A DNA stretch of 64,000 bases, taken from Burkholderiales bacterium. Its GTDB lineage: Bacteria; Pseudomonadota; Gammaproteobacteria; Burkholderiales; Burkholderiaceae_D. Under the pieces are notes generated by a model that saw only the letters and a program-made list of their open reading frames with translations, made no database searches and was not told the origin of the DNA. The stretch's first letter is position 1. Each line of letters starts with the position of its first letter. The stretch covers positions 816 through 64,815 of the forward strand of contig JAPLQC010000018.1 in assembly GCA_026399895.1 (NCBI GenBank). The letters run 5' to 3'. Both the position numbers and the translations under genes were made by a program. This document shows, piece after piece, positions 32,442 to 43,166 of the stretch.

Positions 32442-33028
32442 TCAGAGACTGCCCTTGGTCGACGGAATCGTGCCAGCGGCGCGCGCATCCAGCTCGGCCG
32501 CCATGCGCAACGCTCGGCCAAACGCCTTGAATACGGTTTCGCACTGATGGTGCGCGTTGTCGCCGCGCAGATTGTCGATATGCAGGGTCACCAGCGCGTG
32601 GTTGACGAAGCCCTGGAAGAACTCGTAAGTCAGCTGGGTGTCAAAGCCGCCGACCATGCCGGCCTTGAAGTCTATGCTTTGGTGCAGCCCTGGTCGACCC
32701 GAGAAATCGACCACGACCCGTGAGCGCGCCTCGTCCCGTGCCGGCCGTAACGCCGGATACCCTTCTTGTCGCCGATGGCTTTGGCAACTGCCTGCCCGAG
32801 CGTTATCCCGACATCCTCGACCGTGTGGTGGGCATCGATATGAAGATCCCCTTTAGCACTGATGTCGAGGTCAATCAGGCCATGACGCGCGATCTGATCG
32901 AGCATATGGTCGAGAAAGGGAACACCGGTATCCAGTTTTTGCTGGCCGGTACCGTCAAGATTAAGCGCGACCCGAATCTTGGTCTCGCTGGTGTCTCGTA
33001 CCACTTCTGCTTTGCGTTGGATCGACAT
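32442..33028 (-). pseudogene. hisB: Imidazoleglycerol-phosphate dehydratase, frame broken by about 10-nt deletion
   Basis: N part (33028 down to about 32744) ends ...[13 protein letters not shown] part resumes in another frame as [20 protein letters not shown]...PSTKGSL. Only CGGCACGG (8 nt) lies where about 18 nt (HxYVPL) is expected. Confidence 0.85.
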
Positions 33029-33040
33029 GTTGAAAGAGCG

Positions 33041-34138
33041 TCAGGACATAAGGCTGGATTGCAGCGCGGACAGAAACGCCGCGTTTTCTTGCGGCGTGCT
33101 AACGGTGACGCGCAAGCAGTTCTCCAGAAGCGAGTGCATTTTACCGACATTTTTTACCAGCACCTTCTGCTGCTGCAGGCGCTGGAACACCTCGGTACCC
33201 GTCAAGCCGGGGCGGTTAATGCGTAACAGCAGAAAGTTGGCCGCCGAGGGGAAACATTCCACCCCTGTCAGGCTGGCGAGTGACTGCGTCATTTTGTGTC
33301 GCTCGGCGCAGATCGCATCTGCCTGCGCATCAAGTACCGCCGCGTGCTCGAGCACAAACGCAGCAGCCGCCTCGCTCAACACATTGACGTTGTAAGGCGG
33401 GCGCACTTTGTCGAATTCCGCCAGCAGCTCGTTTGAGGCCGACATATAACCCAGTCGTATACCGGCAAGACCCAGCTTGGATACGGTACGCATCAGCACC
33501 ACGTTGGGAAATTCAGGCAGCCTTGGCAGAAAGCTGGTCCCCGCGAAGGGTTGGTAGGCTTCGTCGACAATCACCAGACCCGTATCACCCACCTCGCGAA
33601 TAATCGCCAGCATGTCATCCAGATCGAACAGATTCCCGGTCGGATTGTTTGGGTAGGCAAGATAGGTGATGGCCGGACGCTGCGCTCGAATAGAAGCCAG
33701 CATCGCCTCACGATCGAGTGAGAAATCGGCACGCAATGGCACGCCGATGAACGCCATACCTGCCAGTTGTGCCGACATGGCGTACATCACGAAGCCCGGT
33801 ACCGGTGCCAGCACCTTGGCGCCCGGCTTGGCGCATGCGGTCGAAACAATCGCGATCAGCTCATCGGAGCCATTGCCGAGAATGACATCGAAGCCAGCAG
33901 GAATCGCCATGTGTGTGCGAATGGCAGCCTTCAGCTCTGCGTAGCTAGGCACCGGATAACGATTCATTGCCACCGCACCCAGACGCTCGCCCAGCCGCTG
34001 CTGCAACTCGGGCGGCAGTGTGTACGGATTTTCCATGGCATCGAGCTTGACCAAGCCGGACGCGTCCGGCACATGGTAAGCAGCAAGCGCACGCACATCG
34101 TCGCGCACGACATTTAGCAGACGCGACATATCGCTCAC
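33041..34138 (-). CDS. hisC: Histidinol-phosphate aminotransferase
   Basis: [37 protein letters not shown]. Confidence 0.95.
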   Translation of the reverse strand: MSDMSRLLNVVRDDVRALAAYHVPDASGLVKLDAMENPYTLPPELQQRLGERLGAVAMNRYPVPSYAELKAAIRTHMAIPAGFDVILGNGSDELIAIVSTACAKPGAKVLAPVPGFVMYAMSAQLAGMAFIGVPLRADFSLDREAMLASIRAQRPAITYLAYPNNPTGNLFDLDDMLAIIREVGDTGLVIVDEAYQPFAGTSFLPRLPEFPNVVLMRTVSKLGLAGIRLGYMSASNELLAEFDKVRPPYNVNVLSEAAAAFVLEHAAVLDAQADAICAERHKMTQSLASLTGVECFPSAANFLLLRINRPGLTGTEVFQRLQQQKVLVKNVGKMHSLLENCLRVTVSTPQENAAFLSALQSSLMS

Positions 34139-35448
34139 TCGAAGCGCATCTCGGCCGAGCGAGCATGCGCCTGCAGTCCCTCGCCATAGGCGAGTTCTGC
34201 GGCCACCTTGCCGAGGGTTTTCGCACCAGCGGCGCTGACATGGATGATGGAAGAGCGCTTCTGGAAGTCATACACACCCAGCGGCGATGAAAAACGCGCG
34301 GTGCGTGAAGTGGGCAGCACATGATTTGGTCCGGCGCAGTAATCGCCTAGCGACTCGGAGGAGAAACGTCCTAGAAACATGGCGCCCGCGTGGCGTATCT
34401 TGTCAGCCCATTGTGTCGGTTCTGCGGCGGAGATCTCCAGATGCTCGGCAGCGATCAGGTTCGCAATCTCGCAAGCTTCATCCATGTCGCGCACTTTCAC
34501 CATCGCACCGCGATTAGTCAGCGAGGTATGGATCACGTCTTTGCGTGGCATGGCATCAATCAGTTTGTTAACGCTGGCCGCGACGCTATCGAGATAACCG
34601 GCATCCGGGCAAACCAGAATCGATTGCGCCAGCTCGTCATGCTCCGCCTGCGAGAACAGATCCATCGCGACCCAATCCGCCGGTGTGCTGCCGTCGGCGA
34701 GTACCAGAATCTCACTCGGGCCCGCGATCATGTCGATACCCACGGTACCGAATACCCGGCGCTTAGCCGCAGCTACATAGGCATTACCCGGGCCGACGAT
34801 TTTGTCGACCTGTGGAATCGTCGCCGTGCCGTACGCCAGCGCACCAACTGCTTGTGCGCCACCGATGGTGAAGACACGATCGACGCCAGCAATAGCGGCC
34901 GCAGCGAGTACCAATTCGTTCTTCACGCCGTCGGGTGTCGGCACCACCATGATGACCTCACCCACACCCGCTACTTTGGCTGGTATGGCGTTCATCAGTA
35001 CCGACGAGGGGTAAGCTGCCTTACCGCCCGGGACATAGATACCGACCTTATCCAGCGCGGTGACTTTTTGTCCAAGCACCGTGCCATCCGGCTCGGTGAA
35101 ACTGAATCCATCCGAGCCGCACTCCTGCTTCTGCCGCTGGTGATAGACGCGAACCCGATCAGCTGCCTGTTGAAGCGCATCACGACGCTGCGGGCTCAGG
35201 CCATCGAGTGCCGCCTGCAGCTCGGCACGCGGGATTTCCAGCGCCGCGACACTGCTGGCAGGGAGTCGATCAAATTGGCGGGTGTACTCGAGTACGGCGT
35301 CATCACCGCGTTGCTTCACCTCGGCGAGAATATTCGCAGCGGCGCGGTCGATAGCCTCATCCTCGGCTGCCTCGAAGGCGAGCACCGCCATCAGTCTGGC
35401 GTTGAAATCAGAATCGGTCGTGTTGAGTCGGCGAATAGAGACGGACAT
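34135..35448 (-). CDS. hisD: Histidinol dehydrogenase
   Basis: [52 protein letters not shown]. Confidence 0.96.
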   Translation of the reverse strand: MSVSIRRLNTTDSDFNARLMAVLAFEAAEDEAIDRAAANILAEVKQRGDDAVLEYTRQFDRLPASSVAALEIPRAELQAALDGLSPQRRDALQQAADRVRVYHQRQKQECGSDGFSFTEPDGTVLGQKVTALDKVGIYVPGGKAAYPSSVLMNAIPAKVAGVGEVIMVVPTPDGVKNELVLAAAAIAGVDRVFTIGGAQAVGALAYGTATIPQVDKIVGPGNAYVAAAKRRVFGTVGIDMIAGPSEILVLADGSTPADWVAMDLFSQAEHDELAQSILVCPDAGYLDSVAASVNKLIDAMPRKDVIHTSLTNRGAMVKVRDMDEACEIANLIAAEHLEISAAEPTQWADKIRHAGAMFLGRFSSESLGDYCAGPNHVLPTSRTARFSSPLGVYDFQKRSSIIHVSAAGAKTLGKVAAELAYGEGLQAHARSAEMRFE

Positions 35449-35456
35449 AAATTTAA

Positions 35457-36107
35457 TTATTCAGATCGCGCAGCGCGTTCAAAGGCTTCAATAATCGGTT
35501 GTAGTTTTTCGCGCTTGGTCTTGAGCGCGGCGCGGTTCACCACCAACCGCGATGAGATATCCATAATCTGCTCAACCTCGACCAGATGATTCGCGCGCAA
35601 TGTGCTACCCGTAGACACCAAATCAACGATGGCATCCGACAGACCAACCAGCGGCCCCAGCTCCATTGAGCCGTACAGCTTGATCAGGTCGACATGCACG
35701 CCTTTAGCAGCAAAATGCTCGCGCGCGACTTTGAGATATTTCGTTGCAACGCGCAGTCGCGCACCCTGTCGAACTGCGCTGGCATAGTCAAACCCCGCCG
35801 ATACTGCGACTGACATGCGGCACTTGGCAATATTCAGGTCGACAGGCTGGTACAAGCCCTCACCACCATGCTCCAGCAAAACATCTTTACCCGCCACGCC
35901 GAAGTCGGCGGCGCCGTACTGAACATAGGTCGGCACATCAGACGCACGCACGATCACCACACGGATCGCTGGATCACTGGTGGGCAGGATCAGCTTGCGC
36001 GACTTTTCAGGGTCATCAGTGACCTTAATACCCGCAGCCTCCAGCAGCGGTAGGGTCTCATCGAAAATGCGCCCCTTGGATAGCGCTAATGTCAGACTCT
36101 GATTCAT
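35457..36107 (-). CDS. hisG: ATP phosphoribosyltransferase (short form)
   Basis: [49 protein letters not shown]. Confidence 0.95.
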   Translation of the reverse strand: MNQSLTLALSKGRIFDETLPLLEAAGIKVTDDPEKSRKLILPTSDPAIRVVIVRASDVPTYVQYGAADFGVAGKDVLLEHGGEGLYQPVDLNIAKCRMSVAVSAGFDYASAVRQGARLRVATKYLKVAREHFAAKGVHVDLIKLYGSMELGPLVGLSDAIVDLVSTGSTLRANHLVEVEQIMDISSRLVVNRAALKTKREKLQPIIEAFERAARSE

Positions 36108-36109
36108 GC

Positions 36110-37360
36110 TTATCGAATTCTTTGTATATCCGCGCCAACCGCAGACAGCTTGACTTCCATGCGATCGTAGCCGCGGTCGAGATGATATATGCGGTCGATC
36201 AGTGTCTCGCCTTCCGCCGCAAGACCAGCGATGACGAGCGAGGCCGAAGCGCGCAAGTCGGTTGCCATGACCGGCGCACCCACCAGTTTATCGACGCCAT
36301 GCACGACCGCCGTGTGACTATCGGTCTCGATCGATGCACCGAGCCGGTTGAGTTCCTGCACGTGCATGAAACGGTTTTCGAAAATCGTCTCAGCGACGCG
36401 GCTGCTACCTTCTGCAATGCAGTTCAGGGCCATTACTTGCGCTTGCATGTCAGTCGGGAAGCCGGGGTACTCGGTGGTGCGAAAACTGACTGCTTTCGGA
36501 CGACGAGCCATTTGAACACGAATCCAATCCTCGCCCGAAGTCAGCACCGCACCGGCATCGCGCAACTTGTCGACGACAGCATCCAGCAAATCAGCGCGCG
36601 CACTTTTCAACAGCACATCCCCGCCCGCGGCGGCGACTGCGCACAAAAAAGTGCCGGTTTCGATACGGTCTGCAACCACCGCATGCGATGCACCATGTAA
36701 GGCTGAAACACCGGTGACAACCAGGCGGTCACTGCCGATGCCGTCGATCTTCGCACCCATCGCTACAAGCAAATTCGCCAGATCGCTAACTTCGGGTTCG
36801 CGCGCAGCGTTCTCCAACACCGTGACACCATCGGCTAATGTTGCTGCCATTAGCAGATTCTCTGTACCGGTGACGGTGATCATGTCGGTCACGATACGCG
36901 CGCCCTTCAGGCGCTTGGCCTTAGCGTAGATATAACCGGCCTCGATGCGAATCTCGGCGCCCATCGCCTGCAGACCCTTGATGTGCTGATCAACCGGGCG
37001 CGAGCCAATCGCGCAGCCACCAGGCAGAGACACCTTTGCCTCACCGAAGCGCGCCAGCAAAGGCCCCAACACCAAGATCGAGGCACGCATGGTCTTCACC
37101 ATCTCATATGGCGCCTCCAGCTTGGCGACATCGCGCCCACACAACTCAAGTGTCGCGCCTTTCTGTTCAATCGCGAGACCCATCTGACGCAACAGCTTTT
37201 GCATGGTGGCCACGTCCTGCAGCTTGGGGACATTGGACAGCGCGAGCGTATCGGCGGTCAGCAATCCGGCGCACAGGATGGGTAGCGCGGCGTTTTTCGC
37301 GCCTGCTATCTCGATCTCGCCAGCCAGTCGACGGCCGCCGCGGATCAGTAACTTATCCAT
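36110..37360 (-). CDS. murA: UDP-N-acetylglucosamine 1-carboxyvinyltransferase
   Basis: [28 protein letters not shown] (active-site Cys), [11 protein letters not shown]. Confidence 0.97.
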   Translation of the reverse strand: MDKLLIRGGRRLAGEIEIAGAKNAALPILCAGLLTADTLALSNVPKLQDVATMQKLLRQMGLAIEQKGATLELCGRDVAKLEAPYEMVKTMRASILVLGPLLARFGEAKVSLPGGCAIGSRPVDQHIKGLQAMGAEIRIEAGYIYAKAKRLKGARIVTDMITVTGTENLLMAATLADGVTVLENAAREPEVSDLANLLVAMGAKIDGIGSDRLVVTGVSALHGASHAVVADRIETGTFLCAVAAAGGDVLLKSARADLLDAVVDKLRDAGAVLTSGEDWIRVQMARRPKAVSFRTTEYPGFPTDMQAQVMALNCIAEGSSRVAETIFENRFMHVQELNRLGASIETDSHTAVVHGVDKLVGAPVMATDLRASASLVIAGLAAEGETLIDRIYHLDRGYDRMEVKLSAVGADIQRIR

Positions 37361-37596
37361 CAGGCCTGATACTCCTCGGGCGTCAAGGTCTTCATCGACA
37401 GCGCATGAATCTCTGCCTTCATACGATCACCAAGCGCAGCGTAGACCAGCTGATGACGCTGTATCAGGCGCTTCCCTGCAAACGCAGGGGAGACGATCAG
37501 TGCAGTGAAATGCTGACCGTCACCATCCACTTCGAGATGTGTGCACTCCAGTCCGGCGGCGATGTAGTTCTTGATCAGATCAGGTGTGGGTAGCAC
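37360..37596 (-). CDS. BolA family protein
   Basis: [45 protein letters not shown]. Confidence 0.93.
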   Translation of the reverse strand: MLPTPDLIKNYIAAGLECTHLEVDGDGQHFTALIVSPAFAGKRLIQRHQLVYAALGDRMKAEIHALSMKTLTPEEYQA

Positions 37597-37636
37597 GATT
37601 CAACCTCATGAGAAAAGCCGATTTTATTAAATACTT

Positions 37637-38392
37637 CTAGTGACGCAACTTATAGCCCCGCTTTAGCAGCGTGACCGCAATCGATGACAACACAATAAAA
37701 AACACCAGCACAATCATCAAGCTTGTCAGCGGTGGCACATCCGAGTGACCGAAGAAGCCATAGCGAAAGCCATCGATCATGTAGAACAACGGGTTAGCGT
37801 GCGAGACTGCCAGCCAAAAAGGCGGTAACGAATGCACTGAGTAAAATACACCCGCTAGAAAAGTGGCCGGGACAATCAGAAAATTTTGGAAAGCGGCGAG
37901 CTGATCAAATTTTTCTGCCCATATGCCAGCGATGAGGCCCATGGTGCCGAGTATCGCGGCACCGAGCAGCGCAAATACGATAATCCACAGCGGCGCTACA
38001 AAACTTAGGTCTGCGAACCAGAGTGTGATCAGCATCACGCCCAGCCCGACCATGAAGCCACGAATCATGGCTGCCAGCACATAGGCGCTGAACATCTCCC
38101 AGTGGGACAGCGGCGTCAGCAGAATAAAGACCAAATTACCCGTGATTTTTGATTGGATCAATGACGACGATGAGTTAGCAAACGCATTTTGCAAGACACT
38201 CATCATGACCAAGCCCGGCGCCAGAAACGCCGTATACGAGACCCCGGGAAATACCTGCACATGCGCTTCCAGTACATGCCCGAAAATCAGCAGGTACAGC
38301 ATCGCGGTCACGATCGGCGCGGTCAGCGTCTGCGTTGCCACCTTCCAGAATCGCAGCAGCTCTTTGTACAGCAGCGTACGAAAGCCTGTCAT
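37637..38392 (-). CDS. ABC-2 type transporter permease
   Basis: Six TM segments; YTAFLAPGLVMM, GVFYSVHSLPPFW. Confidence 0.92.
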   Translation of the reverse strand: MTGFRTLLYKELLRFWKVATQTLTAPIVTAMLYLLIFGHVLEAHVQVFPGVSYTAFLAPGLVMMSVLQNAFANSSSSLIQSKITGNLVFILLTPLSHWEMFSAYVLAAMIRGFMVGLGVMLITLWFADLSFVAPLWIIVFALLGAAILGTMGLIAGIWAEKFDQLAAFQNFLIVPATFLAGVFYSVHSLPPFWLAVSHANPLFYMIDGFRYGFFGHSDVPPLTSLMIVLVFFIVLSSIAVTLLKRGYKLRH

Positions 38393-39300
38393 TGTTCGGC
38401 TCCCATGATCTGAATGAATACATCTTCCAGATCAGCCTGATGCAACTGTAAATCCTCAATGACCAGACCCGCCTGACGAATCTGCGCAAGGATATTCTCG
38501 ACCTCGTCGTGATGAGTCACGCGTAGCGTGTACTGGCGCCCCGCAGCCAACTCGTCAGGGTATGACAGCAAGCGATGCAATTCGGTCGGCAAACTTCCTG
38601 CAGCCAGACGCACCACCAACTGCGAGCCAGAGATACGCTTAAGCAGCGCAGCGGTCGAATCCAGCGCGACCACCGCACCCGCCTTCAGCATCGCGATGCG
38701 GCTGCAAAGTGCCTGCGCTTCTTCGAGGTAATGAGTGGTCAGCACCACCGTATGGCCCTCGCGATTCAGCCGTCCGATGAAACTCCAGAGCGTCTGCCGC
38801 AGCTCGACATCGACGCCTGCGGTTGGCTCATCCAGCATGATCACCGGCGGTTTATGCACCAAGGCCTGCGCGACCAGCACGCGCCGCTTCATGCCGCCCG
38901 ACAGCGCGCGCATATTGGTATCTGCCTTCGCGGTTAATCCCAGCTCATGAAGAATTTCGTCGATCCAAGCATCATTGCCGGAGATGCCGAAGTAGCCTGA
39001 TTGCATGCGCAGTGTCTCGCGCACGGTGAAGAACGGGTCGAACACCAGCTCCTGCGGCACCACACCGATGGCGCGACGCGCGGCGCGAAAATCATTCACC
39101 ACGTCATGCCCAAGGATGCTGACACTGCCATGATCTGCACGAGCGAGTCCGGCAATGATAGAAATCAGCGTGGTCTTGCCGGCACCGTTCGGGCCCAGCA
39201 GGCCGAAAAATTCGCCAGTTGCGATTTCTAGCGAGACGCCGTCGAGCGCTTGCAGCGCGCCGAAGCGTTTCTTAACTTGGTCAATCCGGATGGCAGCCAT
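38389..39300 (-). CDS. ABC transporter ATP-binding protein
   Basis: [39 protein letters not shown]. Confidence 0.95.
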   Translation of the reverse strand: MAAIRIDQVKKRFGALQALDGVSLEIATGEFFGLLGPNGAGKTTLISIIAGLARADHGSVSILGHDVVNDFRAARRAIGVVPQELVFDPFFTVRETLRMQSGYFGISGNDAWIDEILHELGLTAKADTNMRALSGGMKRRVLVAQALVHKPPVIMLDEPTAGVDVELRQTLWSFIGRLNREGHTVVLTTHYLEEAQALCSRIAMLKAGAVVALDSTAALLKRISGSQLVVRLAAGSLPTELHRLLSYPDELAAGRQYTLRVTHHDEVENILAQIRQAGLVIEDLQLHQADLEDVFIQIMGAEQ

Positions 39301-39388
39301 GTTGGCGAGGAAGGGGGACGCGCTAGCGCGCCGAGAGGCGCAAAGTCCTTGATTATAGGGGATTTACCGCCGGAAACTCGGCGACAAC

Positions 39389-39646
39389 TTAGCGCGGCAG
39401 CAACTGATCGACGCCGTACAGCTTGGCCAAGCTGTCCAGCCCCGGCGGGACCTGGGAAACATGAAGCGTTTTGCCCAGCTTGGAAGCCGCACGCTGCCAG
39501 GCCAGCAGGGTAGCGACTGCCGCTGAATCAAAATGCTGTAAGGCGCTGAGGTCAATCTGCGTGTCGCCGGCCGCAATCGCTTGCAGCCCCTGCGCCAGCA
39601 CCGTTTCTGCCTCGTTCATGGTCAGGGTGGTAGGCGCAAAAGGCAT
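39389..39646 (-). CDS. mlaB: STAS-domain protein MlaB
   Basis: DLSALQHFDSAAVATLLAWQRAA; position in mla cluster. Confidence 0.85.
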   Translation of the reverse strand: MPFAPTTLTMNEAETVLAQGLQAIAAGDTQIDLSALQHFDSAAVATLLAWQRAASKLGKTLHVSQVPPGLDSLAKLYGVDQLLPR

Positions 39647-39647
39647 G

Positions 39648-40295
39648 TCAGCTTTTGAGGACGGGTTTGGGCGGGTTAACGGAGAGTTGCTTGTTACGCT
39701 CGGCCAAGGCTTTGATCAGGCCATCGATACCGCCTTTTTGAATTTCAGCGGCGAAGCTATTGCGATAGGTTTGAACCAACCAAGCGCCCAAGATATTCAC
39801 GTCGACAATTTTCCAGCCGTTTGGCCCCTTCTCCAGCCGATAGTTCAGCTGAATCGGCTCACCACGCGACTGAATCACTGCCGTTCGAACCTCGACCTCG
39901 GTGTCATCTGGCGCGGCACGCATCGGCTTGAACTCGAGCGTTTGATTGCGGATTTGGGCAACCGCGCCAGCGTAGGTGTAAATCAAGAGCGACTTAAACT
40001 CGTTTGTGAGCGCCTGCTGCTGGTCAGGGCTTGCCTCCCGCCAGTAGCGCCCGGCGGTCAGCTGGGTCATACGCTGGAAGTTCACATGAGGCAGCACTTT
40101 CGCGCGCACCACTTCCATGATCCGTTCTTGATTACCCGCCTGAACCTGCTTGTCGGTTTTTGCAATGGCGAGAACTTCCTCGCTGACACGCTTGATCAGG
40201 ACGTCAGGCGCCTCTTGAGCATAGCCCTGGCCGCTATGGAATGCGAAAGCCGCTGCCAGAAAAGCGAGTACTCGTTTCAGCGATATCTTCATCAA
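39648..40295 (-). CDS. mlaC: Phospholipid-binding protein MlaC
   Basis: MTQLTAGRYWREASPDQQQALTNEFKSLLIYTYAGAV. Confidence 0.93.
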   Translation of the reverse strand: MMKISLKRVLAFLAAAFAFHSGQGYAQEAPDVLIKRVSEEVLAIAKTDKQVQAGNQERIMEVVRAKVLPHVNFQRMTQLTAGRYWREASPDQQQALTNEFKSLLIYTYAGAVAQIRNQTLEFKPMRAAPDDTEVEVRTAVIQSRGEPIQLNYRLEKGPNGWKIVDVNILGAWLVQTYRNSFAAEIQKGGIDGLIKALAERNKQLSVNPPKPVLKS

Positions 40296-40407
40296 GATTC
40301 AGACTAGTTGCCGCGCTCGAACGCGCAATGATCGGAATAATAACCAAATCCTCAGCATCGCGGTCAATCGCCTAGAGTGTTACTCCTGCTCCACACTCAA
40401 CCCACCA

Positions 40408-41112
40408 TCAACGATTGGCGCTGGCATCGTTTACCCTAGCCTCACGCTGCTGGAAGTGCGCATCGCGGACAAATTGGTAAGGATCGAGCGCCACTTTCTC
40501 GATCATGTCAGTGGTGGGCAACAAACGTGCTCGATCATCAACCAGACGCATCGCTCTCAACGAGTACTCGACGTCGGCGCGCGTCGACAGATTCAACGGA
40601 TCGGCGTAAAGATCGAGAGGCTTTGCCACTGCGTCTCTCATGGTGCTCGGACCAAATAGAGGCAACATGACATAGGGCCCTGGCTTCACACCCCAGACGC
40701 CCAGCGTCTGCCCGAAATCTTCCTGATGCTTGGGGAAGCCCAGTTTGGTTGCCACATCGGCCAAGCCTGCAACACCGAAAACGGTATTAACTGCTACCCG
40801 ACCGGTATCCTGAATGCCTTCGCGCGGCTTACCTTGTAGAAAATTATTTACAGCAGTCCAGACATCGGCAAGATTGCCAAAGAAATTTCCGACGGTGTTC
40901 TGAATAAAGTTAGGCGCGTAGTTGGAGTAACCCCTGGCGACAGGCTTGAGCAGCACCTGATCGAATACCTGATTGACGACGAATACCTTACGGTTAAGGT
41001 TTTCGTAAGGGTCACGCGGATCCGAGCGCTCAGCCATTGGCGTAGCGCAAGCGCTTAACAACAAACAAAGCACGACTGCACATCGCTGGTAGATGGCCTT
41101 AAGTGGTTTCAT
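40408..41112 (-). CDS. mlaA: MlaA (VacJ) lipoprotein
   Basis: Lipobox LLLSACA, DPYENLNRKVFVVNQVFD, NFFGNLADVWTAVNNFLQGK, GPYVMLPLFGPSTMRDA. Confidence 0.94.
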   Translation of the reverse strand: MKPLKAIYQRCAVVLCLLLSACATPMAERSDPRDPYENLNRKVFVVNQVFDQVLLKPVARGYSNYAPNFIQNTVGNFFGNLADVWTAVNNFLQGKPREGIQDTGRVAVNTVFGVAGLADVATKLGFPKHQEDFGQTLGVWGVKPGPYVMLPLFGPSTMRDAVAKPLDLYADPLNLSTRADVEYSLRAMRLVDDRARLLPTTDMIEKVALDPYQFVRDAHFQQREARVNDASANR

Positions 41113-41452
41113 TTTTCTTCTCCCTTACTACCCTCAGCAGCTTTATTGAATAGAAATTGACTGATCAGGTTCTCAAGCACGATCGCAGATTGCGTGATCT
41201 TGATGCGATCACCTTCACCGAAATTTTTTTCATCTGCGCCAGGCTCAAGACCAATGTACTGCTCGCCTAGCAACCCAGAGGTCAGAATTTTTGCTGAACT
41301 GTCGCGCGGGAACTTCACATCGGCCTGCATCCGTATCGTGACGGTCGCCTGAAAAGTGCGATCATCAAAACCGATTGAATCCACCCTTCCCACGCTGCCG
41401 CGCCGAGCAGCACGAACAGGCCAACCCACACGTCCAAGGATTTACGTTGCAT
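41109..41452 (-). pseudogene. mlaD: MlaD (MCE domain) with out-of-frame internal deletion
   Basis: From ATG at 41452: MQRKSLDVWVGLFVLLGAAA, then the frame breaks and resumes at VGRVDSIGFDDRTFQATVTI...LTSGLLGEQYIGLEPG; about 43-45 residues missing at about 41391-41402. Confidence 0.85.
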
Positions 41453-41464
41453 CCTTTTTCCTCT

Positions 41465-42241
41465 TCAAGAGAACATCAGCGCTGTTAGCAGAAAATCCAG
41501 CCACAGCACCATCAATGATCCAATCACAACCGTACGCGTCGTTGCTCGCGCCACGCCCTCCGGAGTCGCCGCCGCGATATAGCCTTGGTAAAGCGCGATG
41601 AACGTCACCGCCACACCGAAAACCACGCTTTTGAGCACACCATTGCCGATGTCAGCCCACCGCTCGACACCGCCTTGCATCTGCGACCAAAACGCACCCT
41701 CGTCAACACCGATTAACACGACGCCAACCACATAACCACCGAGTACGCCGACTGCCGAGAACACCGCCGCCAGCAGCGGCATCGCAATCACACCCGCCCA
41801 AAAGCGCGGCGCTAATACACGCGTCAATGGGTTAACCGCCATCATCTCCATCGCGGCTAATTGCTCGGTGGCCTTCATCAGGCCAATTTCTGCCGTGAGC
41901 GAGGTGCCCGCTCTTCCTGCAAACAGCAGCGCTGTTACTACAGGTCCCAACTCGCGCACCAGTGACAAAGCGACAAGCAAGCCGAGCGCCTGCTCCGAGC
42001 CATATTTGTTGAGTGTGTAATAGCCTTGCAGGCCAAGCACAAAACCGACAAACAAGCCCGAGACCGCAATGATCACCAGCGAGTAATTGCCAATGAAATG
42101 TACCTGATCCGTGACGAGTCGAAAGCGCCGTAACAAGCCGCCACTCGCCACCAGCATCGCAACAAAGGTTCGCAGCTGCAGGCCAAGGTTGGCAAGCCCG
42201 CCTCGCACCTGACTACCGATACTGGCGAGCCAGTCAATCAT
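41465..42241 (-). CDS. mlaE: MlaE permease
   Basis: ELGPVVTALLFAGRAGTSLTAEIGLMKATEQLAAMEMM. Confidence 0.95.
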   Translation of the reverse strand: MIDWLASIGSQVRGGLANLGLQLRTFVAMLVASGGLLRRFRLVTDQVHFIGNYSLVIIAVSGLFVGFVLGLQGYYTLNKYGSEQALGLLVALSLVRELGPVVTALLFAGRAGTSLTAEIGLMKATEQLAAMEMMAVNPLTRVLAPRFWAGVIAMPLLAAVFSAVGVLGGYVVGVVLIGVDEGAFWSQMQGGVERWADIGNGVLKSVVFGVAVTFIALYQGYIAAATPEGVARATTRTVVIGSLMVLWLDFLLTALMFS

Positions 42242-43041
42242 GACTCGCCCCCCATGCCAAGCAGCTGATCAATCGGTCGCCCCGGGTAATGAAATGGTAC
42301 GGGTCCATCGGCTTGGGCGTTTACAAACTGCTTCACATACGGATCGGACGAAGCACGCATCTCTTGAGGTGTACCGTGCGCAACGATGCAGCCCTGCGAG
42401 AGGAAATAGACGTAGTCAGCGATCAAGAAAGATTCGTGTACATCATGTGACACCACAATCGAGGTCGACCCCAGCGCGTCATTGAGCTTACGGATCAAAT
42501 TCGCCGTAACGCCCATCGATATCGGGTCCAAGCCCGCAAATGGCTCGTCATACATGATCAACTGGGGATCCAGCGCAATCGCACGTGCGAGCGCAACGCG
42601 TCGCGCCATCCCACCCGAAATCTCACTCGGCTTAAGTGAGGCGGCATTCGACAAGCCGACAGCGTGCAGCTTCATCAGCACCAGGTCATGAATCATCGAC
42701 GCCGGTAGAGCGGTGTGCTCGCGCAAAGGGAAGGCCACGTTGTCAAATACCGAGAGGTCGGTAAACAAGGCGCCGTGTTGAAACAGCATGCCCATACGGC
42801 GGCGCAAGCGATACAGGCTGGGCTGATCCAGCGCAGCCACATCTTGGCCATCCACCGTAACGCTGCCCGACTGAGCGGTGATCTGCCCACCAATGAGCCG
42901 CAACACCGTGGTCTTGCCGGAGCCGGAGCCGCCCATCACGGCGATGACCTTGCCGCGCTCGAATTGCATCGTGAGCCCGGCAAGAATTGGTCGCTCGTTG
43001 TAACCGAAGTTCAAATCGCGGATATCGACGAGGTGAGACAA
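42238..43041 (-). CDS. mlaF: MlaF ATP-binding protein (probable TTG start)
   Basis: VMGGSGSGKTTVLRLIGG, EISGGMARRVALARAIALDPQLIMYDEPFAGLDP; homology begins at LVDIRDLNFGY, no nearby ATG. Confidence 0.92.
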   Translation of the reverse strand: MSHLVDIRDLNFGYNERPILAGLTMQFERGKVIAVMGGSGSGKTTVLRLIGGQITAQSGSVTVDGQDVAALDQPSLYRLRRRMGMLFQHGALFTDLSVFDNVAFPLREHTALPASMIHDLVLMKLHAVGLSNAASLKPSEISGGMARRVALARAIALDPQLIMYDEPFAGLDPISMGVTANLIRKLNDALGSTSIVVSHDVHESFLIADYVYFLSQGCIVAHGTPQEMRASSDPYVKQFVNAQADGPVPFHYPGRPIDQLLGMGGES

Positions 43042-43166
43042 GAGGGTGCTCGTAAAGGAAGGAAACGCCCATTGTAAAACATGCGCCCGGAATAGCTCAG
43101 CGATCGTGACTGCGGCTGCGCTAACTTGGGGTGGTATAAACGCATAACTTTGGCCACGATCACCGC

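Noticed and set aside
34390-35589. 399-aa ORF antisense to hisD
   Set aside because: Shadow frame of a conserved gene with strong motifs on the opposite strand; no recognisable domain or signal.
39471-40307. 278-aa ORF antisense to mlaC/mlaB
   Set aside because: Overlaps two well-supported genes; composition typical of an antisense frame.
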